A DNA stretch of 64,000 nt from Actinomycetota bacterium (lineage in GTDB: Bacteria; Actinomycetota; Actinomycetes; S36-B12; CAIYMF01): contig JAPLAU010000033.1 in NCBI GenBank assembly GCA_026393115.1, forward strand, positions 62,001 to 126,000, in the 5' to 3' direction. Below are positions 36,703 to 47,445 of the stretch, one piece after another. A model generated the notes under the pieces. The model had not been told where the DNA came from, searched no databases, and worked only from the letters and a program-made list of their open reading frames with translations. The position numbers and the translations under genes were made by a program. How positions within the stretch are numbered: the first letter of the stretch is position 1; each line of letters starts with the position of its first letter.

Positions 36703-39700
36703 GTCGCGTTGAAGTACGTGGCTTCGGGGTGGTGGAGAATTAAGGCGGAGGTCGACTGTTCGGGGTGCAATTGGAACTCCTCAGACAACTCGACACCGAC
36801 ACGCTCAGGGCGCAGCAATTCGAAAAGCCCGGTCTGCTGTTCAAGATCAGGGCAGGCGGGGTATCCGAACGAATAACGTTCGCCGCGGTACTGCTGTTTG
36901 AGGATGCTTGCGAGTTGTGGGGAGTCGTCGGCTCCGATGCCCAATTCCTCGCGCACGCGCACATGCCAGTACTCGGCGAGGGCTTCGGTGAGTTGAACCG
37001 AGAGACCGTGAAGTTCGAGGTAGTCACGGTAGGAGTCAGCGGCGAAGAGTTCTTGGCACGCCTGTGAAATTCGCGAACCCATTGTCACGACGTGGAATCC
37101 GATGACATCCAGTTCTCCGCTCTCGCGCGGACGTACATAGTCGGCCAAGCAGAGGTGTCGTCCGCGTGTTTGTCGCGGGAAGTGGAAGCGCACTCGCTCA
37201 GTTCCGTAGAGTTCGCCCTCGTGATGTGCGACGACAATTTCATTGCCCTCAGACCAGCAGGGGAAATAGCCGTACACCACAGCTGCTTCCAAGAGCCCTT
37301 CTGAGGCAACCCGGTTCAGCCACATGCGCAATCGAGGTCGACCCTCGGTCTCGACGAGTTCCTCATAACTAGGCCCGCCACCGCGTGCTGCCTTCAGACC
37401 CCACTGACCCAAGAACGTGGCGCGCTCATCGAGGTATGCGGAGTAGTCGGCCAAAGCAATTCCCTTGACGATTCGATCACCCCAGAAAGGCGGCGTGGGA
37501 ATCGGCGCGTCGGTGGCGACATCAGAGCGTGCGGGAAGTTCGGCGGCGGGTGTTTCTGGCCGGCTACTTGTGCGCACCCGACGTTCACGTCGTTCAGGAA
37601 GAGCAGCGCCCTCAACCCCGCGCTTGACCCCGATCATCGCGTCCATGAGACGCAGGCCTTCGAATGCGTCGCGGGCGTAACGTACCTCGCCTTCGTAGAT
37701 GTCGGCGAGATCTTGCTCAACGTAGGCGCGAGTGAGCGCGGCTCCACCGAGGATGACCGGCCACCGATCAGCCACCTTGCGCAGATTCATCTCTTCGAGG
37801 TTCTCGCGCATCACCACAGTTGACTTCACGAGCAGCCCTGACATACCGATCACATCGGCATTGGACTCTTCGGCTGCATCAAGAATGGCGCTGATCGGCT
37901 GCTTGATTCCGATGTTGACCACTGTGAAGCCATTGTTCGACAAGATGATGTCGACGAGGTTCTTGCCGATGTCGTGAACATCGCCCTTCACGGTGGCCAG
38001 CACAATGGTGCCCTTGCCAGACTCCTCCGAGCGCTCCATGTGCGGTTCGAGGTGCGCGACTGCGGCTTTCATCACTTCCGCGCTTTGCAGCACGAACGGA
38101 AGTTGCATCTCTCCGGAGGCGAACAATTCGCCCACGGTGCGCATGCCGGCAAGCAATGTGTCGTTGACGATCTCGAGTGCGGGACGATCGTCGAGTGCAA
38201 GGTCGAGGTCGTCGGTGAGACCCTGACGTTCGCCATCGACGATTCGTCGTTCGAGTCGCTCAAACAACGGAAGGGCGGCGAGTTCCTCGGCACGGGTGGC
38301 TGCCGAGGTCTGCGACTGCGCACCGTCGAACAGGGCGAGGAAGTGTGTGAGCGGGTCGTGAGTGACAAGGCCGTCAACGTCGTACTTGCGACGATCCCAC
38401 ACGAGTTCGAGAGCCGCGTGACGCTGGTCATCGGGGATGCGCGCCATCGGCAGAATTTTCGACGCATGAACGATCGCAGAATCCAGGCCTGCCTGAATGC
38501 ATTCGTGCAGAAAGACTGAGTTCAGTACCTGACGCGCAGCAGGATTAAGACCAAAGGAAATATTCGACAATCCCAGGATCGTCTGAACCGCCGGGTGGCG
38601 ACGCTTCACCTCGCGAATGGCCTCAATCGTCTCGATTCCGTCGCGCCGCGTCTCTTCCTGTCCCGTCGCGATCGGGAAGGTGAGCAAGTCGACGAGGATG
38701 TCATCGACCTGCATGCCCCAGGTGCCGGTGAGGTTGGCAATGAGTCGGTCGGCGATCTGAACTTTCCAGTCAGCGGTGCGGGCCTGACCTTCTTCGTCGA
38801 TCGTCAGCGCCACGACTGCGGCGCCATGTTCGGCAACGAGCGGCATGATGCGAGCGAATCGCGATGTGGGGCCGTCGCCATCTTCGTAGTTAACCGAGTT
38901 GACGATGGCGCGACCGCCGAGGCGTTCAAGGCCAGCGCGCACGACTTCGGGCTCAGTGGAATCAAGCATCAGTGGCAACGTTGACGTGGTGGCCAACAGG
39001 AATGCCAGGTGATCCATGTCGGCGGTGCCGTCACGTCCGACATAGTCGACGCACACATCGAGCATGTGGGTTCCGTCGCGAATCTGGTCGCGCGCGATGT
39101 CGAGGCAGGCTTCCCAATCCTCGGCCAGCATCGCGTCACGGAACGCTTTCGATCCGTTCGCGTTCGTGCGCTCGCCCACTGACAGGTACGACGTGTCTTG
39201 CCGGAAGGGTACGGATTGGTAGAGCGAGGCCGCACCCGGCTCAGGCCGTGGACGACGAGGTGTGACCGGGCGCGAACCCAGGCGCTCAACAACGGCGCGC
39301 ATGTGTTCAGGAGTCGTTCCGCAGCAGCCGCCTACGAGCGAGAGCCCGTACTCGCGGGTGAACGTGTCGTGTGCGTCGGCTAGTTCATCGGGCGTGAGCG
39401 GGTAATGTGCACCGCGAGCGCCCAGCACCGGCAGGCCCGCGTTCGGCATGCACGACAGATGGATACGTGAGTGGCGGGCCAGATGCCGCAGGTGCTCGCT
39501 CATCTCGGCCGGACCGGTGGCACAGTTCAGGCCGATGACCTCGATGCCGAGCGGCTCGAGGGCCGTGAGCGCCGCACCAATTTCCGAGCCCAACAGCATG
39601 GTGCCGTTTGTCTCAACGGTGACCTGGACCCACACCGGAATGTCGGCACCCGTTGCGGTGATGGCGCGACGTGCGCCGATGATTGCGGCCTTTGCCTGAA

Positions 39701-40205
39701 GCAGGTCCTGAGCCGTTTCAACGAGAACTGAATCGACACCTCCGTCAACCAGACCCCGCACCTGTTCTTGGTACGCATCTCGCAGTGTGGCGAACGTGGT
39801 GTGACCCAGAGTCGGGAGTTTGGTGCCGGGGCCAACTGAGCCAATCACCCAGCGGGGGCGCTCAACCATCGAATAGCTATCGGCGGCCACGCGCGCAACA
39901 ACGGCGCCCGCGTGAGCGAGTTCGTAGATTCGGTCTTCGATGTCGTATTCGGCGAGGTTTGCCAGGTTCGCGCCAAACGTATTGGTTTCAATGGCGTCGA
40001 CACCAACGTCGAGGTAGGCCCGGTGAATTGCTTCAATCACGTCGGGTCGAGTGACGTTGAGAATCTCGTTGCAACCCTCAAGGCCGATGAAGTCATCGAG
40101 GGTCAGGTCGGCCGCCTGCAGCATGGTGCCCATACCGCCATCGGCGATCACTACGCGCTCTTCGAGAGCCCTGCGCAGAGCTGACACAGAATCGGTGCGA
40201 ACCAT
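36699..40205 (-). CDS. metH: Cobalamin-dependent methionine synthase
   Basis: Methylates homocysteine to methionine using methyltetrahydrofolate and B12. Length 1168. In order: homocysteine domain with zinc Cys in LNCATGP and VGGCCGTTPEHMR; pterin-binding barrel (VGERTNANGSKAFRDAM); cap and B12 domain with GDVHDIGKNL holding the cobalt-ligand His; and the AdoMet reactivation domain (YFPCWSEGNEI, FGYPACPDLEQQ). The frame runs upstream to 40502, but the ATG at 40205 begins similarity and has TAGGGT 7 nt upstream. Confidence 0.96.
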   Translation of the reverse strand: MVRTDSVSALRRALEERVVIADGGMGTMLQAADLTLDDFIGLEGCNEILNVTRPDVIEAIHRAYLDVGVDAIETNTFGANLANLAEYDIEDRIYELAHAGAVVARVAADSYSMVERPRWVIGSVGPGTKLPTLGHTTFATLRDAYQEQVRGLVDGGVDSVLVETAQDLLQAKAAIIGARRAITATGADIPVWVQVTVETNGTMLLGSEIGAALTALEPLGIEVIGLNCATGPAEMSEHLRHLARHSRIHLSCMPNAGLPVLGARGAHYPLTPDELADAHDTFTREYGLSLVGGCCGTTPEHMRAVVERLGSRPVTPRRPRPEPGAASLYQSVPFRQDTSYLSVGERTNANGSKAFRDAMLAEDWEACLDIARDQIRDGTHMLDVCVDYVGRDGTADMDHLAFLLATTSTLPLMLDSTEPEVVRAGLERLGGRAIVNSVNYEDGDGPTSRFARIMPLVAEHGAAVVALTIDEEGQARTADWKVQIADRLIANLTGTWGMQVDDILVDLLTFPIATGQEETRRDGIETIEAIREVKRRHPAVQTILGLSNISFGLNPAARQVLNSVFLHECIQAGLDSAIVHASKILPMARIPDDQRHAALELVWDRRKYDVDGLVTHDPLTHFLALFDGAQSQTSAATRAEELAALPLFERLERRIVDGERQGLTDDLDLALDDRPALEIVNDTLLAGMRTVGELFASGEMQLPFVLQSAEVMKAAVAHLEPHMERSEESGKGTIVLATVKGDVHDIGKNLVDIILSNNGFTVVNIGIKQPISAILDAAEESNADVIGMSGLLVKSTVVMRENLEEMNLRKVADRWPVILGGAALTRAYVEQDLADIYEGEVRYARDAFEGLRLMDAMIGVKRGVEGAALPERRERRVRTSSRPETPAAELPARSDVATDAPIPTPPFWGDRIVKGIALADYSAYLDERATFLGQWGLKAARGGGPSYEELVETEGRPRLRMWLNRVASEGLLEAAVVYGYFPCWSEGNEIVVAHHEGELYGTERVRFHFPRQTRGRHLCLADYVRPRESGELDVIGFHVVTMGSRISQACQELFAADSYRDYLELHGLSVQLTEALAEYWHVRVREELGIGADDSPQLASILKQQYRGERYSFGYPACPDLEQQTGLFELLRPERVGVELSEEFQLHPEQSTSALILHHPEATYFNAT

Positions 40206-40212
40206 TGCCCAC

Positions 40213-40218
40213 ACCCTA
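40213..40218 (-). promoter_or_regulatory. -10 hexamer for leaderless metH transcript
   Basis: TAGGGT lies 7 nt before the ATG of metH. No cobalamin riboswitch is possible upstream of a leaderless start, and none was recognised. Confidence 0.55.
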
Positions 40219-40256
40219 CCGAATGAAGGCCAGTGCGTTGCGTCGACACCAGCCGG

Positions 40257-40262
40257 TAGCCT
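40257..40262 (+). promoter_or_regulatory. -10 hexamer for leaderless hydrolase transcript
   Basis: TAGCCT lies 6 nt before the GTG at 40269. Confidence 0.55.
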
Positions 40263-40268
40263 CAACGC

Positions 40269-41165
40269 GTGAACGTACCTATGGACCCAGTGCGCATCGT
40301 TCGGTCGACGGCCGACGTCTCGCTGGTCGCCGACTCTGTCGCGGGCGACGCCGAATTGCCGACTGTGGTGCTGCTGCACGGGCTCACGCAGCAACGCAAG
40401 TTCTGGGGACCGGTAATTCGACGGCTCACTTCGCGTCCAGACCATCCGCCAGTGCTCGCTGTCGATCAGCGTGGCCACGGTGACGCTGATAAGCCCGACC
40501 ATGGTCCCTACGACGTTGCGACCTGCACGGCCGATGTCGCACGGCTACTTGACCAACTCTCTATCGACCGCTGTGTGGTGGTCGGCCATTCATGGGGCGG
40601 TTGGATCGCGGTCGAACTTGCCGCCCAGCAGCCTGATCGGGTTGTGGGGATGGTGGCGCTCGATGGAGGATTCACGCGACTCGCCGATCTTGGAGAGCGG
40701 GAAGCAGTGCGCACGCGACTCACTCCCCCACGCCTGGGTATTCCGCTCGACGATCTGTTGGAAAGGATCTCCACGGGACCACTCGCACCGTGGTGGAGTG
40801 ACGAAATGCGCGACGCCTTGCTCCCCACCTTCGAAGTAGATGACGAAGGACTGGCCCGCACTCGTTTGGGTTTTGATCGACACATGCAGGTGCTCGACGG
40901 CGCTCTCGACTACGACCCTGTTGTCGCGCTCGAGGCAATCGCGTGCCCCGCATGGATGGTGCGTTGTGAACCTGTGGGGACTGTCGAACCGGATGCCGCA
41001 CTCTTGCGCGCCGCCGGGCTGTTAGCGATGCCCCGGGTCCTCCGATGGGCAGGAGCCGTCCACGACGTACCCTTACAGTGGCCGGCATTAGTCGCTGGTG
41101 TGATCGAATCGTGTGTCGATGAAGTGGGTGCCGCAGAGCGCCCCGACGGGAGGGGAGATGCATGA
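40269..41165 (+). CDS. Alpha/beta hydrolase
   Basis: Soluble hydrolase of 298 residues. The oxyanion loop is LLHGLTQQRKFWG, the nucleophile elbow GHSWGG gives Ser108, and the catalytic His is probably in WAGAVHDVPLQWP near residue 264. Its end overlaps the PAC2 gene by 4 nt (ATGA), so the two are co-translated. Substrate not predictable. Confidence 0.88.
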   Translation: MNVPMDPVRIVRSTADVSLVADSVAGDAELPTVVLLHGLTQQRKFWGPVIRRLTSRPDHPPVLAVDQRGHGDADKPDHGPYDVATCTADVARLLDQLSIDRCVVVGHSWGGWIAVELAAQQPDRVVGMVALDGGFTRLADLGEREAVRTRLTPPRLGIPLDDLLERISTGPLAPWWSDEMRDALLPTFEVDDEGLARTRLGFDRHMQVLDGALDYDPVVALEAIACPAWMVRCEPVGTVEPDAALLRAAGLLAMPRVLRWAGAVHDVPLQWPALVAGVIESCVDEVGAAERPDGRGDA

Positions 41166-42013
41166 CCGAGTCATTTCAAACCATCCCTGAACTCGTAGCT
41201 CCCGTCATGGTCGTTGCCTTCGAAGGCTGGAACGACGCTGGCGACTCAGCCACTGAAGCGATCGAGCACTTGGAGGCCGTGTGGTCTGCGACTCCGTGGG
41301 CCGAACTTGATCCCGAGCCGTACTACGACTACCAAGTCAATCGACCCATTGTCAGTCTCAACGAGCACGGAATCCGCAGCATTAGTTGGCCCACGACGCG
41401 TCTGACGATCGCTCGGATTCCGTTGGCCCAACGTGATGTGGTGTTGGTTCGCGGAATTGAGCCCAACATGCGCTGGCGTGGATTCTGCGCTGAGATTCTT
41501 ACCTATGCCCGGGCTCTCGGTGTCGAGATGGTGGTCAGCCTCGGAGCGTTGCTTGCTGACACGCCTCACACGAGGCCGGTTCCCGTCTCCGGGGTCACCA
41601 ACGATGATCGACTCGTCGAGAGCATGGGCTTTGAACAATCAAGTTACGAAGGCCCCACAGGCATCGTGGGAGTCCTGCAGTCGGCGTGCCAGGAAGCCGG
41701 CATTCCTGCGGTCTCGCTGTGGGCGGCAATCCCCCACTACGTGGCTCAGCCGCCATGTCCGAAAGCCACTCTGGCGCTGCTCACTCGACTTGAAGACGTG
41801 CTCGACGTGCCCGTGCCTCTCGGCGATCTCGCAGACGAGGCGGCCGCATGGCAAGTGGGCGTTGACGAGTTGGCCGAGGACGACGTTGAGGTCGCCGAAT
41901 ACGTGCGTCACCTCGAGGAAACGCAAGACGCCGCCGAACTTCCCGAAGCAAGTGGTGAAGCCATTGCCCGGGAGTTCGAACGTTACCTTCGGCGACGCAG
42001 CACCGACGGCTGA
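41162..42013 (+). CDS. PAC2 (proteasome assembly chaperone 2-like) family protein
   Basis: Protein of 283 residues. Family stretches are VMVVAFEGWNDAGDSATEAIEHL near the start, RDVVLVRGIEPNMRWRGFC and SLWAAIPHYVAQPPCPKATLALL. Common in actinobacteria. The archaeal and eukaryotic relatives assist proteasome assembly, which is tempting here because the window encodes a proteasome, but PAC2 proteins also occur in bacteria without one, so the role is unproven. Confidence 0.85.
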   Translation: MTESFQTIPELVAPVMVVAFEGWNDAGDSATEAIEHLEAVWSATPWAELDPEPYYDYQVNRPIVSLNEHGIRSISWPTTRLTIARIPLAQRDVVLVRGIEPNMRWRGFCAEILTYARALGVEMVVSLGALLADTPHTRPVPVSGVTNDDRLVESMGFEQSSYEGPTGIVGVLQSACQEAGIPAVSLWAAIPHYVAQPPCPKATLALLTRLEDVLDVPVPLGDLADEAAAWQVGVDELAEDDVEVAEYVRHLEETQDAAELPEASGEAIAREFERYLRRRSTDG

Positions 42014-42018
42014 ACTAG

Positions 42019-43641
42019 TTAGCGACGATCGCGATAGCGCTTGATCAATTCAGCCGTCGAGCCGTCGATGTCGTCAGGAATAGCAGCACCGGTGAGAGTC
42101 GGGATGATTCGTTGTGCCATCACCTTGCCGAGTTCGACCCCCCACTGGTCGAATGAGTTGATTCCCCACACCGTGCCCTGAACGAACACGATGTGCTCGT
42201 AGAGCGCCACCAAAGTTCCGAGCGCGTACGGGGTCAGTTCGTCGAGCATGAGCAAACTTGACGGGCGGTTACCTTCCATCACCTTGTGCGCAACTACGGC
42301 ATCAGCGGTTCCGTCGGCGCGCACCTCGTCGTCGGTGCGGCCAAAGGCCATCACCGATGCTTGAGCCAACACGTTGGCTACGAGGATGTCGTGGTGCGGC
42401 CCGAGTGGATTGAGGGTTCGAGCGAAGACGATGAAGTCGGCAGGCACGATCGTCGTGCCCTGGTGGATGAGTTGGTAGAACGAGTGTTGTCCGTTCGTTC
42501 CGGGTTCTCCCCAGTAGATGGCCCCCGTGGAGTAGTCGACATGTGATCCGTCGAGACTGACGTGCTTGCCGTTGCTCTCCATGGTGAGTTGCTGCAAATA
42601 GGCAGGAAAGCGCTTGAGGTATTGCTCGTAGGGCAACACCGCAACGGTCTGGCAATCAAAGAAGTCGCGGTACCAGAGACCGACAAGTCCCATGATGACG
42701 GCGAGGTTCTTCTCAAGCGGTGCAGTGCGCACGTGCTCGTCCATGGCGTGGAATCCATCGAGCATCGAGCGGAAGGCATCGGGGCCGGTGGCGAGCATGG
42801 TCGACAGGCCGATCGCCGAGTCCATGGAGTAACGGCCGCCGACCCAGTCCCAGAAGCCGAACATGGCGTGGTCAGCGTCGATGCCGAACTTCGACACTTC
42901 AACCGCGTTGGTGCTGACCGCAACGAAATGCTTTGACACATCTGCATCGGCGCCTAAGCCTGTAACGAGCCATTCGCGAGCACTGTGGGCGTTGGTCATC
43001 GTCTCCAAGGTGGTGAATGTCTTGGACGAGACGATGAAGAGAGTCTCAGCCGGGTCGAGGTCGCGCGTTGCTTCAGCGATATCGGTGCCATCAACGTTGG
43101 AAACAAATCGAAACACCATGTCGCGCCGCGAGTAGAAGCGCAGTGCTTCATAGGCCATGACTGGTCCGAGATCGGATCCACCGATACCGATGTTGACCAC
43201 ATTCTTGATGGGCTTACCGGTGTGGCCTTTCCACTCACCGCTGCGAACGCGATCGGAGAACGCTGACATCTTGCTGAGGGTGGCGTGAACCTCTGCAGCA
43301 ACGTCGACGCCGTCGACCACCAGCGTCTCGCCCGGAGGCAGTCGCAACGCAGTGTGCAGCACCGAACGACCCTCGGTGGAGTTGATGCGGTCGCCACGGA
43401 ACATCTGCTGCCACCGTTGTTCGACACCTCGCTCGCGAGCGAGGTCGAAGAGAAGTGTCAGAGTTTCGTCGGTAACGCGGTGCTTGCTGTAGTCAAGGTG
43501 CACCCCAGCGCCGTCTGCTGTGTAGCGCAGCGCACGACTGGGGTCAGCAGTGAAAAGTTCACGCATGTGCGTTTCATTCATCGTCACCGCATGCGCCGAT
43601 AACTGCTGCCACGCGGCCGTGTCGTTGAGGTGAGTGCTCAC
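42019..43641 (-). CDS. pgi: Glucose-6-phosphate isomerase
   Basis: Interconverts glucose-6-phosphate and fructose-6-phosphate. Length 540. The sugar-isomerase fold shows [18 protein letters not shown] and [14 protein letters not shown] for phosphate binding, and the PGI signatures [19 protein letters not shown] and [13 protein letters not shown] overlaps the zwf stop by 4 nt, so zwf-pgi is one unit divergent from gnd. Confidence 0.96.
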   Translation of the reverse strand: MSTHLNDTAAWQQLSAHAVTMNETHMRELFTADPSRALRYTADGAGVHLDYSKHRVTDETLTLLFDLARERGVEQRWQQMFRGDRINSTEGRSVLHTALRLPPGETLVVDGVDVAAEVHATLSKMSAFSDRVRSGEWKGHTGKPIKNVVNIGIGGSDLGPVMAYEALRFYSRRDMVFRFVSNVDGTDIAEATRDLDPAETLFIVSSKTFTTLETMTNAHSAREWLVTGLGADADVSKHFVAVSTNAVEVSKFGIDADHAMFGFWDWVGGRYSMDSAIGLSTMLATGPDAFRSMLDGFHAMDEHVRTAPLEKNLAVIMGLVGLWYRDFFDCQTVAVLPYEQYLKRFPAYLQQLTMESNGKHVSLDGSHVDYSTGAIYWGEPGTNGQHSFYQLIHQGTTIVPADFIVFARTLNPLGPHHDILVANVLAQASVMAFGRTDDEVRADGTADAVVAHKVMEGNRPSSLLMLDELTPYALGTLVALYEHIVFVQGTVWGINSFDQWGVELGKVMAQRIIPTLTGAAIPDDIDGSTAELIKRYRDRR

Positions 43642-45056
43642 AACTGCTCCTCAAGTTCGCGAGGCAGCTTCCAGGGTGCGTGGCCTCGGATGAGTTCGTG
43701 TGATTGCTCGGGACCCCATGTGTCTTGCGCGTACGCAATGACCGGCGGTGGGTTGTCGAGCAGTGGCTGCACGACTTCCCATGTCGCTTCGACGGTGTCC
43801 CAGCGTGGGAAGAGGTCGTGAACACCGTGCAGAGCGTCATTGAGCAAACGTTCGTACGGGGTCGGCTCCTCACCAAGAACGTCGTCGAAATGCACTGAGA
43901 GCCATGTGGGCTCAGTGACATTCAGACCCGGCCTCTTGACCCGCATGCCAATGTCGACACCGGGGTGATGCCCAATGTTGAAGACGATCTCATCGTGACC
44001 GGGTACGTCAACCAGACGACCGGCAGCGCGCACGCGGGGCACCTTTTTGAGGCGGGCGACAACCTCGGTTGCAGTTCCGGGCATGCGCTTGCCCGCGCGT
44101 ACGTAGATCGGAACGCCGGCCCAGCGCCAGTTGTCGACTTCGAGTTTGACTGCCACGAACGTCTCGGTGTCGCTGTCATCTGCGACCCCCTTGATGTCGC
44201 GGTATCCCGAGTATTGGCCCCGTACCGTCTTAGCCGGGTTGATCGGCCGCATCGATTCGAAGAGCAGACGACGGGCGTCGGACACCGCGTCATCTCCGGC
44301 GCCGGGGGGTTCCATGATGACGAGCGCTAAGACCTGCAGCAGGTGGTTTTGCACCACATCGCGCAAGGTGCCCACGCTGTCGTAGAAGGAACCGCGATCT
44401 TCTACGCCGAATGACTCGGCCATGGTGATCTGAATGGAGTCGATGTAGTGGCGATTCCAGAGCGGTTCGAACAGTGCGTTCGCGAAGCGCAGGTACATGA
44501 TGTCCTGCACTGGTTCCTTGCCCAAGAAATGGTCGACCCTGAACAACTGGTCTTCGGTGAGGACCTGGAGCAGTCGGTCGTTGAGTTCGCGGGCGGTTAC
44601 CAGGCTCGTACCGAAGGGCTTCTCAACGGCAACACGAGCTCCGGCGGTGAGATTGGCAGCTCCGAGGCTTTCAACCACGGGACCGAACAGAGAAGGCGGA
44701 ATCTCGAGGTAGAACAGTGGTGAGGTGCTGCCCGCCGCGGTGAGCGCCGCAGCCACTTGTCCGTAGAGGGATGAGTCAGTGAAGTCTCCGTGGACGTAGG
44801 TGAGGCGAGCAGCAAACCGATCGAAGATGGCCTGATCAAAGTCATCGCCGGAAGCAACGAGCGACTCGGTGACCGCTTTTCGGGCACGCTCGACGAGTTG
44901 GTCGAGGGTCCAATCCTCGAAAGCCACCCCGAGAACGTTGACATTGAGCAGCCCTCGTACCTCAAGTCGGTACAGCGAAGGCAGGGTCATTTTGTATCCC
45001 AGGTCCCCGGTAATCCCGAAAATCACCAAGTGGTCGGACTCGTGTGCGGTCGGCAT
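43638..45056 (-). CDS. zwf: Glucose-6-phosphate dehydrogenase
   Basis: First step of the oxidative pentose phosphate pathway. Dinucleotide motif ITGDLGYKM near the start (IFGITGDLG), active-site region [21 protein letters not shown], and EKPFGTS. From the ATG at 45056 it has 472 residues, a normal length; the frame is open 48 codons upstream, but that part overlaps the gnd promoter and lacks similarity. A GAGAGGG sits 14 nt before this ATG, so the exact start is not certain. Confidence 0.93.
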   Translation of the reverse strand: MPTAHESDHLVIFGITGDLGYKMTLPSLYRLEVRGLLNVNVLGVAFEDWTLDQLVERARKAVTESLVASGDDFDQAIFDRFAARLTYVHGDFTDSSLYGQVAAALTAAGSTSPLFYLEIPPSLFGPVVESLGAANLTAGARVAVEKPFGTSLVTARELNDRLLQVLTEDQLFRVDHFLGKEPVQDIMYLRFANALFEPLWNRHYIDSIQITMAESFGVEDRGSFYDSVGTLRDVVQNHLLQVLALVIMEPPGAGDDAVSDARRLLFESMRPINPAKTVRGQYSGYRDIKGVADDSDTETFVAVKLEVDNWRWAGVPIYVRAGKRMPGTATEVVARLKKVPRVRAAGRLVDVPGHDEIVFNIGHHPGVDIGMRVKRPGLNVTEPTWLSVHFDDVLGEEPTPYERLLNDALHGVHDLFPRWDTVEATWEVVQPLLDNPPPVIAYAQDTWGPEQSHELIRGHAPWKLPRELEEQL

Positions 45057-45141
45057 GGCGGCGGTCAGCCCCTCTCGTCTAGTGTTCAGGATGCTATCGG
45101 CTTCGGATTCTGCCGGGCCGAGCCACCGATGGGAGACACGC

Positions 45142-46176
45142 GTGACTACCTCGACACCTATGCAATTGGGCATGGTCGGCCTGGGCCGGATGGGCGCCAA
45201 CCTCGTGCGACGTCTGATGCGCGATGGTCACCGTTGTGTCGTGTACGACGTGAACCCCGACGCTGTCAAGGCGCTGGTAGCCGAAGGTGCCACCGGGGCG
45301 ACGAGCCTGGAAGATTTTGTCGCCAAACTGGAGAAGCCCCGCACCACCTGGATCATGGTTCCGGCCGGCCACATCACCGACTCCACGGTGCAGGCCCTCG
45401 GTGCACTCCTCGAAGACGGCGACGCACTGATCGACGGTGGCAACAGCTACTACCGCGATGACATCCGCCACGCCAATGGATTGCGCGATAAGGGGGTTCA
45501 CTTCATCGACTGCGGAACCTCGGGAGGCGTATGGGGCCTTGACCGCGGGTACTGCCTGATGGTGGGCGGTGATACCGAAGCAGTGGAGGCGCGCAACGCT
45601 TTGTTCGACACCATCGCGCCCGGATTTGATTCTGCTGCTCGTACCGAAGGCCTCACCGGACCCATTCAGCCGGCTGAGAAGGGCTGGTTGCACTGCGGTC
45701 CCAACGGCGCCGGGCACTTTGTGAAGATGGTGCACAACGGCATCGAGTACGCCATCATGGCGGCCTACGCTGAGGGTCTGAATATCCTCAAGAACGCCGA
45801 TGCTGGAAAGCGCCCGCCGTCGCAGGACGCCGAGACTGCCCCCCTCGAGCACCCGGAGTTTTACCAGTACACCCTCGACCTCCCCGCAGTCGCTGAAGTG
45901 TGGCGGCGTGGGTCGGTGATCGGATCGTGGTTGCTTGACCTCACGGCCATTGCGCTGCACGACGATCCGGAACTGTCGGAGTTCAACGGTCGAGTCTCTG
46001 ACTCCGGTGAAGGCCGCTGGACGTCCATCGCGGCCATTGATGAAGGTGTTCCCGCGCCGGTTCTCACCGGATCGCTCTACTCCCGCTTTGGTTCACAGGG
46101 CAACGACCTGTTCGCAAACAAGGTGCAGTCAGCGATGCGCAAGCAGTTCGGCGGACACGACGAGAAAAAGAAGTAG
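45142..46176 (+). CDS. gnd: 6-phosphogluconate dehydrogenase (decarboxylating, short NAD type)
   Basis: Oxidative decarboxylation of 6-phosphogluconate to ribulose-5-phosphate. Dinucleotide motif GMVGLGRMGANLVRRL near the start, substrate signature FIDCGTSGGVWGLDRGYCLMVGG, and VKMVHNGIEYAIMAAYAEG with catalytic Lys. Length 344 places it in the short group rather than the ~470-residue enzyme. GTG at 45142 has GGGAGA 5 nt away; an ATG at 45160 is possible. Divergent from zwf-pgi. Confidence 0.92.
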   Translation: MTTSTPMQLGMVGLGRMGANLVRRLMRDGHRCVVYDVNPDAVKALVAEGATGATSLEDFVAKLEKPRTTWIMVPAGHITDSTVQALGALLEDGDALIDGGNSYYRDDIRHANGLRDKGVHFIDCGTSGGVWGLDRGYCLMVGGDTEAVEARNALFDTIAPGFDSAARTEGLTGPIQPAEKGWLHCGPNGAGHFVKMVHNGIEYAIMAAYAEGLNILKNADAGKRPPSQDAETAPLEHPEFYQYTLDLPAVAEVWRRGSVIGSWLLDLTAIALHDDPELSEFNGRVSDSGEGRWTSIAAIDEGVPAPVLTGSLYSRFGSQGNDLFANKVQSAMRKQFGGHDEKKK

Positions 46177-46201
46177 GCAGTAGGGGCGGGGGTGTGGCGG
46201 A

Positions 46202-47428
46202 CTAGAGCGCCACTCCCAACAGGGCATCGCACGCGCGCGTGATGATGCCCGGGCCTGAGGGGTCTTCTCCCCCGCGGCTGAGTTGCTCGTCAACCCACCG
46301 ATCGACCGCAGCGACAGCACCCGGTGCGTTGAGGTCGTCCGACAGCGACTGTCTCATGCGTAGCAAGGTGTCGTCGGGTCGTGGACCCGTAGGCGGTGAC
46401 AGAGCGGCACGCCAGCGCGCCAGGCGCTGCTCGGCGGCCGGAAGGTCAGCGTCGGTCCACTCCCAGTCAGTGCGGTAGTGGTGGTTCAACAGGGCCAACC
46501 GAATAGCCATGGGATCGTGCCCGAGCATGCGCAGGGCTGAGACGAACACGAGGTTTCCGCGCGACTTCGACATTTTCTCGCCGTCGAGTCCGACAAGGCC
46601 CGCGTGCACGTACGACCGTGCGTAGGGCCACTCGCCCATTAAGACGTGCGCCTCGCTGGCACCCATTTCATGATGTGGAAAAGCCAGATCGCGGCCGCCA
46701 CCTTGTACGTCGAAGGACATACCAAGGGTTCCGAGCGCAATTGCGACGCATTCGATATGCCAACCAGGTCGACCATGCCCGAGTGCGGTATCCCACGCAG
46801 GCTCATCGGGTCGGGCTGCCTGCCATAACAAACAGTCGAGCGGATCGGACTTGCCGGGCCGTTGCGGGTCTCCGCCACGTTCGCCGAAGATTTCGAGCAT
46901 TTGGCTCGACCCCAACGACGTCACACTGCCAAATCTGTCGTCAGCATGCACCCGGAAGTAGAGGTCACCGTCGACGTCGTACACAGCCCCGAGTTCGCGC
47001 AACTTTTCGACAGCGTCAACAACGGCGGGAATCGACTCGACGGCGCCGAGATAGTGGTCGGGAGGCATGACTCGCAGTGCGGTCATATCGTCACGGAACA
47101 ACTCGGTTTGGCGAAGTGCGAGTGCTTGCCAGTCGTCGCCGGTGGCAACCGCGCGCTCGAGGAGCGGGTCGTCGATGTCGGTGACGTTTTGTACGTAGTG
47201 CACCTCATGACCCGAGTCGCGCCAGGCGCGGCCGAGAAGATCAAAGGTGATGTACGTGGCGGCGTGGCCGAGGTGCGTGGCGTCGTACGGCGTGATGCCG
47301 CAGACGTACATGCGGGCGATCGGGCCGGGGGACGTCGGTTTCACCGCCCCGGAGGCCGTGTCGAAGACGCGCACCTCCGGCCCACTTCCGGGCAGTTCGG
47401 GCAGGGAGACAGTGGGCCATGATCGCAC
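46202..47428 (-). CDS. mshC: Cysteine:GlcN-Ins ligase, mycothiol biosynthesis
   Basis: Joins cysteine to glucosaminyl-inositol with ATP, the third step of mycothiol synthesis. A cysteinyl-tRNA synthetase paralogue of 408 residues: N-terminus [14 protein letters not shown] is typical of MshC, the HIGH motif is THLGHA, the zinc Cys lies in [10 protein letters not shown], and KMSKSRGN is the second signature. It lacks the tRNA anticodon-binding domain. GTG start, TAGAGT 6 nt upstream. A marker for Actinomycetia. Confidence 0.94.
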   Translation of the reverse strand: MRSWPTVSLPELPGSGPEVRVFDTASGAVKPTSPGPIARMYVCGITPYDATHLGHAATYITFDLLGRAWRDSGHEVHYVQNVTDIDDPLLERAVATGDDWQALALRQTELFRDDMTALRVMPPDHYLGAVESIPAVVDAVEKLRELGAVYDVDGDLYFRVHADDRFGSVTSLGSSQMLEIFGERGGDPQRPGKSDPLDCLLWQAARPDEPAWDTALGHGRPGWHIECVAIALGTLGMSFDVQGGGRDLAFPHHEMGASEAHVLMGEWPYARSYVHAGLVGLDGEKMSKSRGNLVFVSALRMLGHDPMAIRLALLNHHYRTDWEWTDADLPAAEQRLARWRAALSPPTGPRPDDTLLRMRQSLSDDLNAPGAVAAVDRWVDEQLSRGGEDPSGPGIITRACDALLGVAL

Positions 47429-47434
47429 CGCCTG

Positions 47435-47440
47435 ACTCTA
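47435..47440 (-). promoter_or_regulatory. -10 hexamer for leaderless mshC transcript
   Basis: TAGAGT lies 6 nt before the GTG of mshC. Confidence 0.55.
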
Positions 47441-47445
47441 TCGGT

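Noticed and set aside
40206-40502. N-terminal extension of MetH
   Set aside because: The upstream 99 codons lack similarity and overlap the divergent hydrolase start; the TANNNT hexamer fits the ATG at 40205.
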